Origin: Psococerastis gibbosa
Taxonomy: Eukaryota; Arthropoda; Insecta; Psocodea; Psocidae
Length of the DNA: 64,000 nucleotides
Direction: 5' to 3'
NCBI GenBank assembly: GCA_963971405.1
Contig: OZ020486.1
Span: forward strand, 124,001-188,000
Notes under the pieces: generated by a model
The model's database searches: none
Seen by the model: only the letters and a program-made list of their open reading frames with translations
What the model was told of the DNA's origin: nothing
Made by a program: the position numbers and the translations under genes
Shown: piece by piece, positions 1 to 9,990 of the stretch
Layout: every line of letters begins with the position of its first letter
How positions within the stretch are numbered: the stretch's first letter is position 1

Positions 1-407
1 GTAAATGTAGCTACAAAAAATTCATTCGACAAGAATACGAAAAATAGCTATATACTTATTTTATTTTTTTAAAGGTCTTGATATGACACGGGTGTCTTAA
101 TTTGGCTTATTTTGGCTCATTGTATTGCAATTAACATTGAGCAATTGCTTCTGCGTGTTCATCGTTGTAAATGTAGCTAAAAAAAATTCATTCGACAAGA
201 ATAAGAAAAATAGCTATTTACTTATTTTATTTTTTTAAAGGTTTAAAAAGATATAGGTGTCTTAATTTTGCTTATTTTGGCTCACTGTATTGTACTTAAC
301 ATTGACCACTTGCTCCCGCGTGTACATCGGTGTAAATGTAGCTACAAAAAATTCATTCGACAAGAATACGAAAAATAGCTATATACTTATTTTATTTTTT
401 TAAAGGT

Positions 408-424
408 CTTGATATGACACGGGT
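408..424 (+). other. CENP-B-box-like 17-bp motif (7 of 9 essential bases), recurring
   Basis: The motif cttgatatgacacgggt aligned to the mammalian CENP-B box NTTCGNNNNANNCGGGN matches TT, A and CGGG, and mismatches the central C and G of TTCG. It recurs in every monomer of the cacggg subtype, about a quarter of copies in the first 3 kb. Other subtypes carry diverged versions such as gataagggt or gatataggt. Presence in only some monomers resembles alpha satellite. The match could be chance, and CENP-B binding is not shown. Confidence 0.35.
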
Positions 425-469
425 GTCTTAATTTGGCTTATTTTGGCTCATTGTATTGTACTTAACATT

Positions 470-481
470 GAGCAATTGCTC
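470..481. repeat. Perfect 12-bp palindrome GAGCAATTGCTC, recurring monomer element
   Basis: The 12 bases equal their own reverse complement. The same palindrome recurs in many monomers across the window. Other subtypes break one arm (gagcaattgttc, gaccacttgctc, aggcaattgctc, gagaaattgttc, taaaaaattgctc), so the intact dyad occurs in only some copies. It lies just upstream of the conserved tgcgtgttcatcgg. Dyads of this kind are known in many centromeric satellites and may form cruciforms or bind dimeric proteins; no such role is shown here. Confidence 0.8.
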
Positions 482-497
482 CTGCGTGTTCATCGGT

Positions 498-664
498 GTA
501 AATGTAGCTAAAAAAAATTCATTCGACAAGAATAAGAAAAATAGCTATTTACTTATTTTATTTTTTTTAAAAGTTTTAAAAAGATATAGGTGTCTTAATT
601 TTGCTTATTTTGACTCATTGTATTGTACTTAACATTGAGCAATTGTTCCTGCGTGTTCATCGGT
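498..664 (+). repeat. Representative satellite monomer (167 bp)
   Basis: This copy shows the usual layout: start motif at 498, A-run, conserved ttcgacaagaataag core, tagctattt palindrome region at 539-550, T-run, aaagttttaaaaag, then gatataggtgtcttaattttgc, a second variable part and the CpG-bearing end tgcgtgttcatcgg. The middle carries ttttgactca, where most copies have ttttggctca. That substitution marks a subtype which recurs just before the gacatgaataag monomer throughout the window. A typical monomer has three CpG sites, in ttcgac, tgcgtg and atcggt. Confidence 0.9.
539..550. repeat. Perfect 12-bp palindrome AAATAGCTATTT, recurring monomer element
   Basis: The 12 bases equal their own reverse complement. 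The palindrome is present in every monomer of the subtype reading aaaaatagctatttactt, the most common form. In the sister subtype (tagctatatactt) only the inner atagctat remains palindromic. Its centre is 69 bp downstream of the centre of the GAGCAATTGCTC palindrome at 470-481. Confidence 0.8.
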
Positions 665-831
665 GTAAATGTAGCTAAAAAAAATTCATTCGACATGAAT
701 AAGAAAAATAGCTATTTACTTATTTTATTTTTTTTAAAGGTCTTAAAAAGATATAGGAGTCCTAATTATGCTTATTTAGGCTCACTGTATTGTACTTAAC
801 ATTGACCACTTGCTCCTGCGTGTTCATCGGT

Positions 832-2991
832 GTAAATGTAGCTACAAAAAATTCATTCGACAAGAATACGAAAAATAGCTAAATACATATTTTATTTTTT
901 TTAAAGGTCTTGATATGACAAGGGTGTCTTAATTTGGCTTATTTTGGCTCATTGTATTGCAATTAACATTGAGCAATTGCTTCTGCGTGTTCATCGTTGT
1001 AAATGTAGCTAAAAAAAATTCATTCGACAAGAATAAGAAAAATAGCTATTTACTTATTTTATTTTTTTAAAGGTTTTAAAAAGATATAGGTGTCTTAATT
1101 TTGCTTATTTTGGCTCACTGTATTGTACTTAACATTGACCACTTGCTCCCGCGTGTACACCGGTGTAAATGTAGCTACAAAAAATTCATTCGACAAGAAT
1201 ACGAAAAATAGCTATATACTTATTTTATTTTTTTAAAGGTCTTGATATGACACGGGTGTCTTAATTTGGCTTATTTTAACTCATTGTATTGTAATTAACA
1301 TTGAGCAATTGCTCCTGCGTGTTCATCGGTGTAAATGTAGCTAAAAAAAATTCATTCGACAAGAATAAGAAAAATAGCTATTTACTTATTTTATTTTTTT
1401 TAAGGTTTTAAAAAGATATAGGTGTCTTAATTTTGCTTATTTTGGCTCATTGTATCGTACTTGATATTAAAAAATTGCTCCTGCGTGTTCATCGGTTTAA
1501 ATGTTGCTAAAAAAAGTTCATTCGACAAGAATAAGAAAAATAGCTATTTACTTATTTTATTTTTTTTAAAGGTCTTGATATGATAAGGGTGTATAAATTT
1601 TGCTTATTTTGGCTCAATGTATTGTACTTAACATTGAGCAATTGTTCCTGCGTGTTCATCGGTGTAAATGTAGCTAAAAAAAATTCATTCGACAAGAATA
1701 AGAAAAATAGCTATATACTTCTTTTTTTTTTAAAGGTCTTTAATAGATATAGGTGTCTTAATTTTGCTTATTTTGGCTCAATGTATTGTATTTAATATTG
1801 AGCAATTGCTCCTGCGTGTTCGTCGGTGTAAATGTAGCTTAAAAAAATTCATACGGCAAGAATACGAAAAATAGCTATTTACTTATTTAATTTTTTTTAA
1901 AGGTCTTGAAAAGATATGGGTGTCTTAATTTGGCTTATTTTGGCTCATTTTATTGCAATTAACATTGAGCAATTGCTTCTGCGTGTTCATCGTTGTAAAT
2001 GTAGCTAAAAAAAATTCATTCGACAAGAATAAGAAAAATAGCTATTTACTTATTTTATTTTTTTAAAGGTTTTAAAAAGATATAGGTGTCTTAATTTTGC
2101 TTATTTTGGCTCACTGTATTGTACTTAACATTGACCACTTGCTCCCGCGTGTACATCGGTGTAAATGTAGCTAAAAAAAATTCATTCGACAAGAATAAGA
2201 AAAATAGCTATTTACTTATTTTATTTTTTTTAAAGGTTTTAAAAAGATATAGGTGTCTTAATTTTGCTTATTTTGGCTCAATGTATTTTACTTAACATTG
2301 AGAAATTATTCCTGCGTGTTCATCGGTGTAAATGTAGCTAAAAAAAATTCATTCGACAAGAATAAGAAAAATAGCTATATACTTATTTTATTTTTTTGAA
2401 GGTCTTGATATGACACGGGTGTCTTAATTTGGCTTATTTTGGCTCATTGTATTGTACTTAACATTGACCAATTGCTCCTGCGTGTTCATCGGTGTAAATG
2501 TAGCTAAAAAAAATTCATTCGACAAGAATAGGAAAAATAGCTATTTACTTATTTTATTTTTTTAAAGGTTTTAAAAAGATATAGGTGTCTTAATTTTGCT
2601 TATTTTGGCTCATTGTATCGTAGTTGATATTAAAAAATTGCTCCTGCGTGTTCATCGGTTTAAATGTTGCTAAAAAAAATTCATTCGACAAGAATAAGAA
2701 AAATAGCTTTTTACTTATTTTATTTTTTTTAAAGGTTTTAAAAAGATATAGGTGTCTTAATTTTGCTTATTTTGGCTCAATGTATTTTACTTAACATTGA
2801 GAAATTGTTCCTGCGTGTTCATCGGTGTAAATGTAGCTAAAAAAAATTCATTCGACAAGAATAAGAAAAATAGCTATATACTTATTTTATTTTTTTTAAG
2901 GTCTTGATATGACACGGGTGTCTTAATTTGGCTTATTTTGGCTCATTGTATTGTACTTAACATTGAGCAATTGCTCCTGCGTGTTCATCGG
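832..2991. repeat. HOR segment, paralogous to 7,074-9,233 (offset 6,242 bp)
   Basis: Shared rare variants place this 13-monomer stretch in register with 7,074-9,233. Examples are the gacaagggtgtc change at 919 and 7,161, the gtgtacacc change at 1,153 and 7,395, and the gataagggtgtataaa monomer near 1,580 and 7,822. Few differences are visible, for example ggctcatttt near 1,945 against ggctcattgt, and atacgataaa near 7,441. The low divergence points to recent duplication or conversion. Confidence 0.8.
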
Positions 2992-2992
2992 T

Positions 2993-3255
2993 GTAAATGT
3001 AGCTAAAAAAAATTCATTCGACAAGAATAAGAAAAATAGCTATTTACTTATTTTATTTTTTTTAAAGGTCTTAAAAAGATATAGGAGTCCTAATTATGCT
3101 TATTTAGGCTCTCTGTATTGTACTTAACATTGACCACTTGCTCCTGCGTTATTTTTTTTAAAGGTCTTGATATGACACGGGTGTCTTAATTTGGCTTATT
3201 TTGGCTCATTGTATTGCAATTAACATTGAGCAATTGCTTCTGCGTGTTCATCGTT
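2993..3255. repeat. Fused, internally deleted monomer pair (263 bp instead of ~333)
   Basis: The sequence runs from a gaccacttgctcctgcgt monomer end straight into tattttttttaaaggtcttg, at about 3,149-3,151. The end motif, the start motif and the first ~70 bp of the following monomer are absent. The phase of all later copies shifts as a result. This is the largest out-of-register event in the window. It looks like a simple deletion; little homology is visible at the join beyond a T or two. Confidence 0.85.
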
Positions 3256-5078
3256 GTAAATGTAGCTAAAAAAAATTCATTCGACAAGAATAAGAAAAAT
3301 AGCTATTTACTTATTTTATTTTTTTAAAGGTTTTAAAAAGATATAGGTGTCTTAATTTTGCTTATTTTGGCTCACTGTATTGTACTTAACATTGACCACT
3401 TGCTCCCGCGTGTACATCGGTGTAAATGTAGCTACAAAAAATTCATTCGACAAGAATACGAAAAATAGCTATATACTTATTTTATTTTTTTAAAGGTCTT
3501 GATATGACACGGGTGTCTTAATTTGGCTTATTTTGGCTCATTGTATTGTAATTAACATTGAGCAATTGCTCCTGCGTGTTCATCGGTGTAAATGTAGCTA
3601 AAAAAAATTCATTCGACAAGAATAAGAAAAATAGCTATTTACTTATTTTATTTTTTTTAAGGTTTTAAAAAGATATAGGTGTCTTAATTTTGCTTATTTT
3701 GGCTCATTGTATCGTACTTGATATTAAAAAATTGCTCCTGCGTGTTCATCGGTTTAAATGTTGCTAAAAAAAAGTTCATTCGACAAGAATAAGAAAAATA
3801 GCTATTTACTTATTTTATTTTTTTTAAAGGTCTTGATATGATAAGGGTGTATAAATTTTGCTTATTTTGGCTCAATGTATTGTACTTAACATTGAGCAAT
3901 TGTTCCTGCGTGTTCATCGGTGTAAATGTAGCTAAAAAAAATTCATTCGACAAGAATAAGAAAAATAGCTATATACTTCTTTTTTTTTTAAAGGTCTTTA
4001 ATAGATATAGGTGTCTTGATTTTGCTTATTTTGGCTCAATGTATTGTATTTAATATTGAGCAATTGCTCCTGCGTGTTCGTCGGTGTAAATGTAGCTTAA
4101 AAAAATTCATACGGCAAGAATACGAAAAATAGCTATTTACTTATTTAATTTTTTTTAAAGGTCTTGAAAAGATATGGGTGTCTTAATATTGCTTTTTTTG
4201 GCTCACTGTACTGTATCTAACATTAGGCAATTGCTCCAGCGTGTTCATCGGTGTAAATGTAGCTACAAAAAATTCATTCGACAAGAATACGAAAAATAGC
4301 TAAATACATATTTTATTTTTTGGGTCTTGATATGACACGGGTGTCTTAATTTGGCTTATTTTGGCTCATTGTATTGCAGTTAACATTGAGCAATTGCTTC
4401 TGCGTGTTCATCGTTGTAAATGTAGCTAAAAAAAATTCATTCGACAAGAATAAGAAAAATAGCTATTTACTTATTTTATTTTTTTAAAGGTTTTAAAAAG
4501 ATATAGGTGTCTTAATTTTGATTATTTTGGCTCACTGTATTGTACTTAACATTGACCACTTGCTCTAGCGTGTACATCGGTGTAAATGTAGCTACAAAAA
4601 ATTCATTCGACAAGAATACGAAAAATAGCTATATACTTATTTTATTTTTTTAAAGGTCTTGATATGACACGGGTGTCTTAATTTGGCTTATTTTGGCTCA
4701 TTGTATTGCAATTAACATTGAGCAATTGCTTCTGCGTGTTCATCGTTGTAAATGTAGCTAAAAAAAATTCATTCGACAAGAATAAGAAAAATAGCTATTT
4801 ACTTATTTTATTTTTTTAAAGGTTTAAAAAGATATAGGTGTCTTAATTTTGCTTATTTTGGCTCACTGTATTGTACTTAACATTGACCACTTGCTCCCGC
4901 GTGTACATCGGTGTAAATGTAGCTACAAAAAATTCATTCGACAAGAATACGAAAAATAGCTATATACTTATTTTATTTTTTTAAAGGTCTTGATATGACA
5001 CGGGTGTCTTAATTTGGCTTATTTTGGCTCATTGTATTGTACTTAACATTGAGCAATTGCTCCTGCGTGTTCATCGGT
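3256..5078. repeat. Left-domain HOR segment with ttaggcaattgctccagcg marker monomer
   Basis: Eleven monomers. They include the gataagggtgtataaa monomer at about 3,838, the attcatacggcaagaat monomer at about 4,087 with taggcaattgctccagcg, and the gctctagcgtg variant at 4,562. From about 4,140 onward the stretch matches 10,460 onward at an offset of 6,319-6,320 bp and 18,940 onward at about 14.8 kb. It is therefore one of at least three copies of this HOR stretch. Confidence 0.8.
4253..4415. repeat. Monomer with small T-run/aaagg lesion
   Basis: The usual T8-aaagg junction reads T6-ggg near 4,316-4,324, a net loss of 4 bp compared with its paralogue at 10,568-10,734. It is one of very few small out-of-register changes outside homopolymer length differences. 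Confidence 0.75.
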
Positions 5079-5245
5079 GTAAATGTAGCTAAAAAAAATT
5101 CATTCGACAAGAATAAGAAAAATAGCTATTTACTTATTTTATTTTTTTTAAAAGTTTTAAAAAGATATAGGTGTCTTAATTTTGCTTATTTTGACTCATT
5201 GTATTGCAATTAACATTGAGCAATTGCTTCTGCGTGTTCATCGTT
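5079..5245. repeat. Hybrid monomer, recombination join between subtypes
   Basis: The front half carries the aaagttttaaaaag and ttttgactca markers normally followed by gtacttaac and then by the gacatgaataag monomer. Here, after gactcattgtattg, it switches to the gcaattaac...gcttctgcgtgttcatcgtt end of another subtype. Two monomers expected from the 10.9-11.9 kb copy are skipped, yet the 166-bp register is kept. This is what crossover between misaligned monomers produces. Confidence 0.8.
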
Positions 5246-7078
5246 GTAAATGTAGCTAAAAAAAATTCATTCGACAAGAATAAGAAAAATAGCTATTTAC
5301 TTATTTTATTTTTTTAAAGGTTTTAAAAAGATATAGGTGTCTTAATTTTGCTTATTTTGGCTCACTGTATTGTACTTAACATTGACCACTTGCTCCCGCG
5401 TGTACACCGGTGTAAATGTAGCTACAAAAAATTCATTCGACAAGAATACGAAAAATAGCTATATACTTATTTTATTTTTTTAAAGGTCTTGATATGACAC
5501 GGGTGTCTTAATTTGGCTTATTTTAACTCATTGTATTGTAATTAACATTGAACAATTGCTCCTGCGTGTTCATCGGTGTAAATGTAGCTAAAAAAAATTC
5601 ATTCGACAAGAATAAGAAAAATAGCTATTTACTTATTTTATTTTTTTTAAGGTTTTAAAAAGATATAGGTGTCTTAATTTTGCTTATTTTGGCTCATTGT
5701 ATCGTACTTGATATTAAAAAATTGCTCCTGCGTGTTCATCGGTTTAAATGTTGCTAAAAAAAGTTCATTCGACAAGAATAAGAAAAATAGCTATTTACTT
5801 ATTTTATTTTTTTTAAAGGTCTTGATATGATAAGGGTGTATAAATTTTGCTTATTTTGGCTCAATGTATTGTACTTAACATTGAGCAATTGTTCCTGCGT
5901 GTTCATCGGTGTAAATGTAGCTAAAAAAAATTCATTCGACAAGAATAAGAAAAATAGCTATATACTTCTTTTTTTTTTAAAGGTCTTTAATAGATATAGG
6001 TGTCTTAATTTTGCTTATTTTGGCTCAATGTATTGTATTTAATATTGAGCAATTGCTCCTGCGTGTTCGTCGGTGTAAATGTAGCTTAAAAAAATTCATA
6101 CGGCAAGAATACGAAAAATAGCTATTTACTTATTTAATTTTTTTTAAAGGTCTTGAAAAGATATGGGTGTCTTAATTTGGCTTATTTTGGCTCATTGTAT
6201 TGCAATTAACATTGAGCAATTGCTTCTGCGTGTTCATCGTTGTAAATGTAGCTAAAAAAAATTCATTCGACAAGAATAAGAAAAATAGCTATTTACTTAT
6301 TTTATTTTTTTAAAGGTTTTAAAAAGATATAGGTGTCTTAATTTTGCTTATTTTGGCTCACTGTATTGTACTTAACATTGACCACTTGCTCCCGCGTGTA
6401 CATCGGTGTAAATGTAGCTAAAAAAAATTCATTCGACAAGAATAAGAAAAATAGCTATTTACTTATTTTATTTTTTTTAAAGGTTTTAAAAAGATATAGG
6501 TGTCTTAATTTTGCTTATTTTGGCTCAATGTATTTTACTTAACATTGAGAAATTATTCCTGCGTGTTCATCGGTGTAAATGTAGCTAAAAAAAATTCATT
6601 CGACAAGAATAAGAAAAATAGCTATATACTTATTTTATTTTTTTGAAGGTCTTGATATGACACGGGTGTCTTAATTTGGCTTATTTTGGCTCATTGTATT
6701 GTACTTAACATTGACCAATTGCTCCTGCGTGTTCATCGGTGTAAATGTAGCTAAAAAAAATTCATTCGACAAGAATAGGAAAAATAGCTATTTACTTATT
6801 TTATTTTTTTAAAGGTTTTAAAAAGATATAGGTGTCTTAATTTTGCTTATTTTGGCTCATTGTATCGTAGTTGATATTAAAAAATTGCTCCTGCGTGTTC
6901 ATCGGTTTAAATGTTGCTAAAAAAAATTCATTCGACAAGAATAAGAAAAATAGCTTTTTACTTATTTTATTTTTTTTAAAGGTTTTAAAAAGATATAGGT
7001 GTCTTAATTTTGCTTATTTTGGCTCAATGTATTTTACTTAACATTGAGAAATTGTTCCTGCGTGTTCATCGGTGTAAA
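5206..7078. repeat. 12-monomer HOR copy 1 (period 1,995 bp)
   Basis: Every marker here recurs 1,995 bp downstream, including the otherwise rare gtgtacacc change (5,400 and 7,395). The gataagggtgtataaa monomer start at 5,827 pairs with that at 7,822. Visible differences are very few: ttgaacaatt near 5,549 against ttgagcaatt, and atacgataaa near 7,441. The copies look well over 99% identical by eye. Confidence 0.85.
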
Positions 7079-7200
7079 TGTAGCTACAAAAAATTCATTC
7101 GACAAGAATACGAAAAATAGCTAAATACATATTTTATTTTTTTTAAAGGTCTTGATATGACAAGGGTGTCTTAATTTGGCTTATTTTGGCTCATTGTATT

Positions 7201-9073
7201 GCAATTAACATTGAGCAATTGCTTCTGCGTGTTCATCGTTGTAAATGTAGCTAAAAAAAATTCATTCGACAAGAATAAGAAAAATAGCTATTTACTTATT
7301 TTATTTTTTTAAAGGTTTTAAAAAGATATAGGTGTCTTAATTTTGCTTATTTTGGCTCACTGTATTGTACTTAACATTGACCACTTGCTCCCGCGTGTAC
7401 ACCGGTGTAAATGTAGCTACAAAAAATTCATTCGACAAGAATACGATAAATAGCTATATACTTATTTTATTTTTTTAAAGGTCTTGATATGACACGGGTG
7501 TCTTAATTTGGCTTATTTTAACTCATTGTATTGTAATTAACATTGAGCAATTGCTCCTGCGTGTTCATCGGTGTAAATGTAGCTAAAAAAAATTCATTCG
7601 ACAAGAATAAGAAAAATAGCTATTTACTTATTTTATTTTTTTTAAGGTTTTAAAAAGATATAGGTGTCTTAATTTTGCTTATTTTGGCTCATTGTATCGT
7701 ACTTGATATTAAAAAATTGCTCCTGCGTGTTCATCGGTTTAAATGTTGCTAAAAAAAGTTCATTCGACAAGAATAAGAAAAATAGCTATTTACTTATTTT
7801 ATTTTTTTTAAAGGTCTTGATATGATAAGGGTGTATAAATTTTGCTTATTTTGGCTCAATGTATTGTACTTAACATTGAGCAATTGTTCCTGCGTGTTCA
7901 TCGGTGTAAATGTAGCTAAAAAAAATTCATTCGACAAGAATAAGAAAAATAGCTATATACTTCTTTTTTTTTTAAAGGTCTTTAATAGATATAGGTGTCT
8001 TAATTTTGCTTATTTTGGCTCAATGTATTGTATTTAATATTGAGCAATTGCTCCTGCGTGTTCGTCGGTGTAAATGTAGCTTAAAAAAATTCATACGGCA
8101 AGAATACGAAAAATAGCTATTTACTTATTTAATTTTTTTTAAAGGTCTTGAAAAGATATGGGTGTCTTAATTTGGCTTATTTTGGCTCATTGTATTGCAA
8201 TTAACATTGAGCAATTGCTTCTGCGTGTTCATCGTTGTAAATGTAGCTAAAAAAAATTCATTCGACAAGAATAAGAAAAATAGCTATTTACTTATTTTAT
8301 TTTTTTAAAGGTTTTAAAAAGATATAGGTGTCTTAATTTTGCTTATTTTGGCTCACTGTATTGTACTTAACATTGACCACTTGCTCCCGCGTGTACATCG
8401 GTGTAAATGTAGCTAAAAAAAATTCATTCGACAAGAATAAGAAAAATAGCTATTTACTTATTTTATTTTTTTTAAAGGTTTTAAAAAGATATAGGTGTCT
8501 TAATTTTGCTTATTTTGGCTCAATGTATTTTACTTAACATTGAGAAATTATTCCTGCGTGTTCATCGGTGTAAATGTAGCTAAAAAAAATTCATTCGACA
8601 AGAATAAGAAAAATAGCTATATACTTATTTTATTTTTTTGAAGGTCTTGATATGACACGGGTGTCTTAATTTGGCTTATTTTGGCTCATTGTATTGTACT
8701 TAACATTGACCAATTGCTCCTGCGTGTTCATCGGTGTAAATGTAGCTAAAAAAAATTCATTCGACAAGAATAGGAAAAATAGCTATTTACTTATTTTATT
8801 TTTTTAAAGGTTTTAAAAAGATATAGGTGTCTTAATTTTGCTTATTTTGGCTCATTGTATCGTAGTTGATATTAAAAAATTGCTCCTGCGTGTTCATCGG
8901 TTTAAATGTTGCTAAAAAAAATTCATTCGACAAGAATAAGAAAAATAGCTTTTTACTTATTTTATTTTTTTTAAAGGTTTTAAAAAGATATAGGTGTCTT
9001 AATTTTGCTTATTTTGGCTCAATGTATTTTACTTAACATTGAGAAATTGTTCCTGCGTGTTCATCGGTGTAAA
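7201..9073. repeat. 12-monomer HOR copy 2 (period 1,995 bp)
   Basis: Partner of 5,206-7,078. It is also paralogous to part of 832-2,991 at 6,242 bp, and to 11,859-13,731 at about 4,657 bp. Four copies of this order therefore lie in the first 14 kb. It ends with the monomer reading tagctttttactt. Confidence 0.85.
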
Positions 9074-9990
9074 TGTAGCTAAAAAAAATTCATTCGACAA
9101 GAATAAGAAAAATAGCTATATACTTATTTTATTTTTTTTAAGGTCTTGATATGACACGGGTGTCTTAATTTGGCTTATTTTGGCTCATTGTATTGTACTT
9201 AACATTGAGCAATTGCTCCTGCGTGTTCATCGGTGTAAATGTAGCTAAAAAAAATTCATTCGACAAGAATAGGAAAAATAGCTATTTACTTATTTTATTT
9301 TTTTAAAGGTTTTAAAAAGATATAGGTGTCTTAATTTTGCTTATTTTGGCTCATTGTATCGTACTTGATATTAAAAAATTGCTCCTGCGTGTTCATCGGT
9401 TTAAATGTTGCTAAAAAAAAGTTCATTCGACAAGAATAAGAAAAATAGCTATTTACTTATTTTATTTTTTTTAAAGGTCTTGATATGATAAGGGTGTATA
9501 AATTTTGCTTATTTTGGCTCAATGTATTGTACTTAACATTGAGCAATTGTTCCTGCGTGTTCATCGGTGTAAATGTAGCTAAAAAAAATTCATTCGACAA
9601 GAATAAGAAAAATAGCTATATACTTCTTTTTTTTTTAAAGGTTTTTAATAGATATAGGTGTCTTAATTTTGCTTATTATGGCTCAATGTATTGTATTTAA
9701 TATTGAGCAATTGCTCCTGCGTGTTCGTCGGTGTAAATGTAGCTTAAAAAAATTCATACGGCAAGAATACGAAAAATAGCTATTTACTTATTTAATTTTT
9801 TTTAAAGGTCTTGAAAAGATATGGGTGTCTTAATATTGCTTTTTTTGGCTCACTGTACTGTATCTAACATTAGGCAATTGCTCCAGCGTGTTCATCGGTG
9901 TAAATGTAGCTACAAAAAATTCATTCGACAAGAATACGAAAAATAGCTAAATACATATTTTATTTTTTTTAAAGGTCTTGATATGACACG
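9074..9990. repeat. HOR continuation: cacggg, aatagg, gataaggg and atacggc subtypes
   Basis: The monomer with aataggaaaaatag is followed by the gataagggtgtataaa monomer (9,485), its gtttttaatag partner with ttattatggctc, the attcatacggc monomer and the taggcaattgctccagcg end. The order recurs at 13.73-14.6 kb at an offset of 4,657 bp, with the same ttattatggctc change. Confidence 0.75.

Larger units (their letters stand above)
1..831. repeat. Left-edge monomers, start of left-domain HOR
   Basis: Five monomers in the order: cacggg subtype with gcaattaac; cccgcgtgtac subtype; cacggg subtype with gtacttaac; ttttgactca subtype; gacatgaataag subtype followed by ggagtcctaattatg. The same five in the same order recur near 10.9-11.7 kb, 19.4-20.2 kb and 26.0-26.9 kb, so they are one fixed part of the left-domain HOR. 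The array continues beyond base 1. Confidence 0.8.

Noticed and set aside
60-80. T-run followed by aaagg as a terminator or a Pol III stop.
   Set aside because: It occurs in every monomer as part of the repeat. There is no A/B box or stem next to it.
354-370. attcgacaagaatacga as a CENP-B box (TTCG followed by A and CG).
   Set aside because: The spacing between TTCG and the A is one base too long and there is no CGGG, so the match is poorer than for cttgatatgacacgggt.
1580-1795. Recurring 71-codon plus-strand reading frame starting in gatATGataaggg (also at 3,838, 5,827, 7,822, 9,485, 14,142, 15,304, 17,132, 22,454, 23,617, 25,280, 27,608, 53,642; 68-codon forms at 20,967 and 49,674).
   Set aside because: It is satellite sequence read across two monomers in two different frames. 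It starts and stops on subtype-specific bases, shows no domain, and depends on T-run length. The same monomer pair at 12,480 has a different T-run and lacks the frame. Repetition reflects the HOR, not selection on protein.
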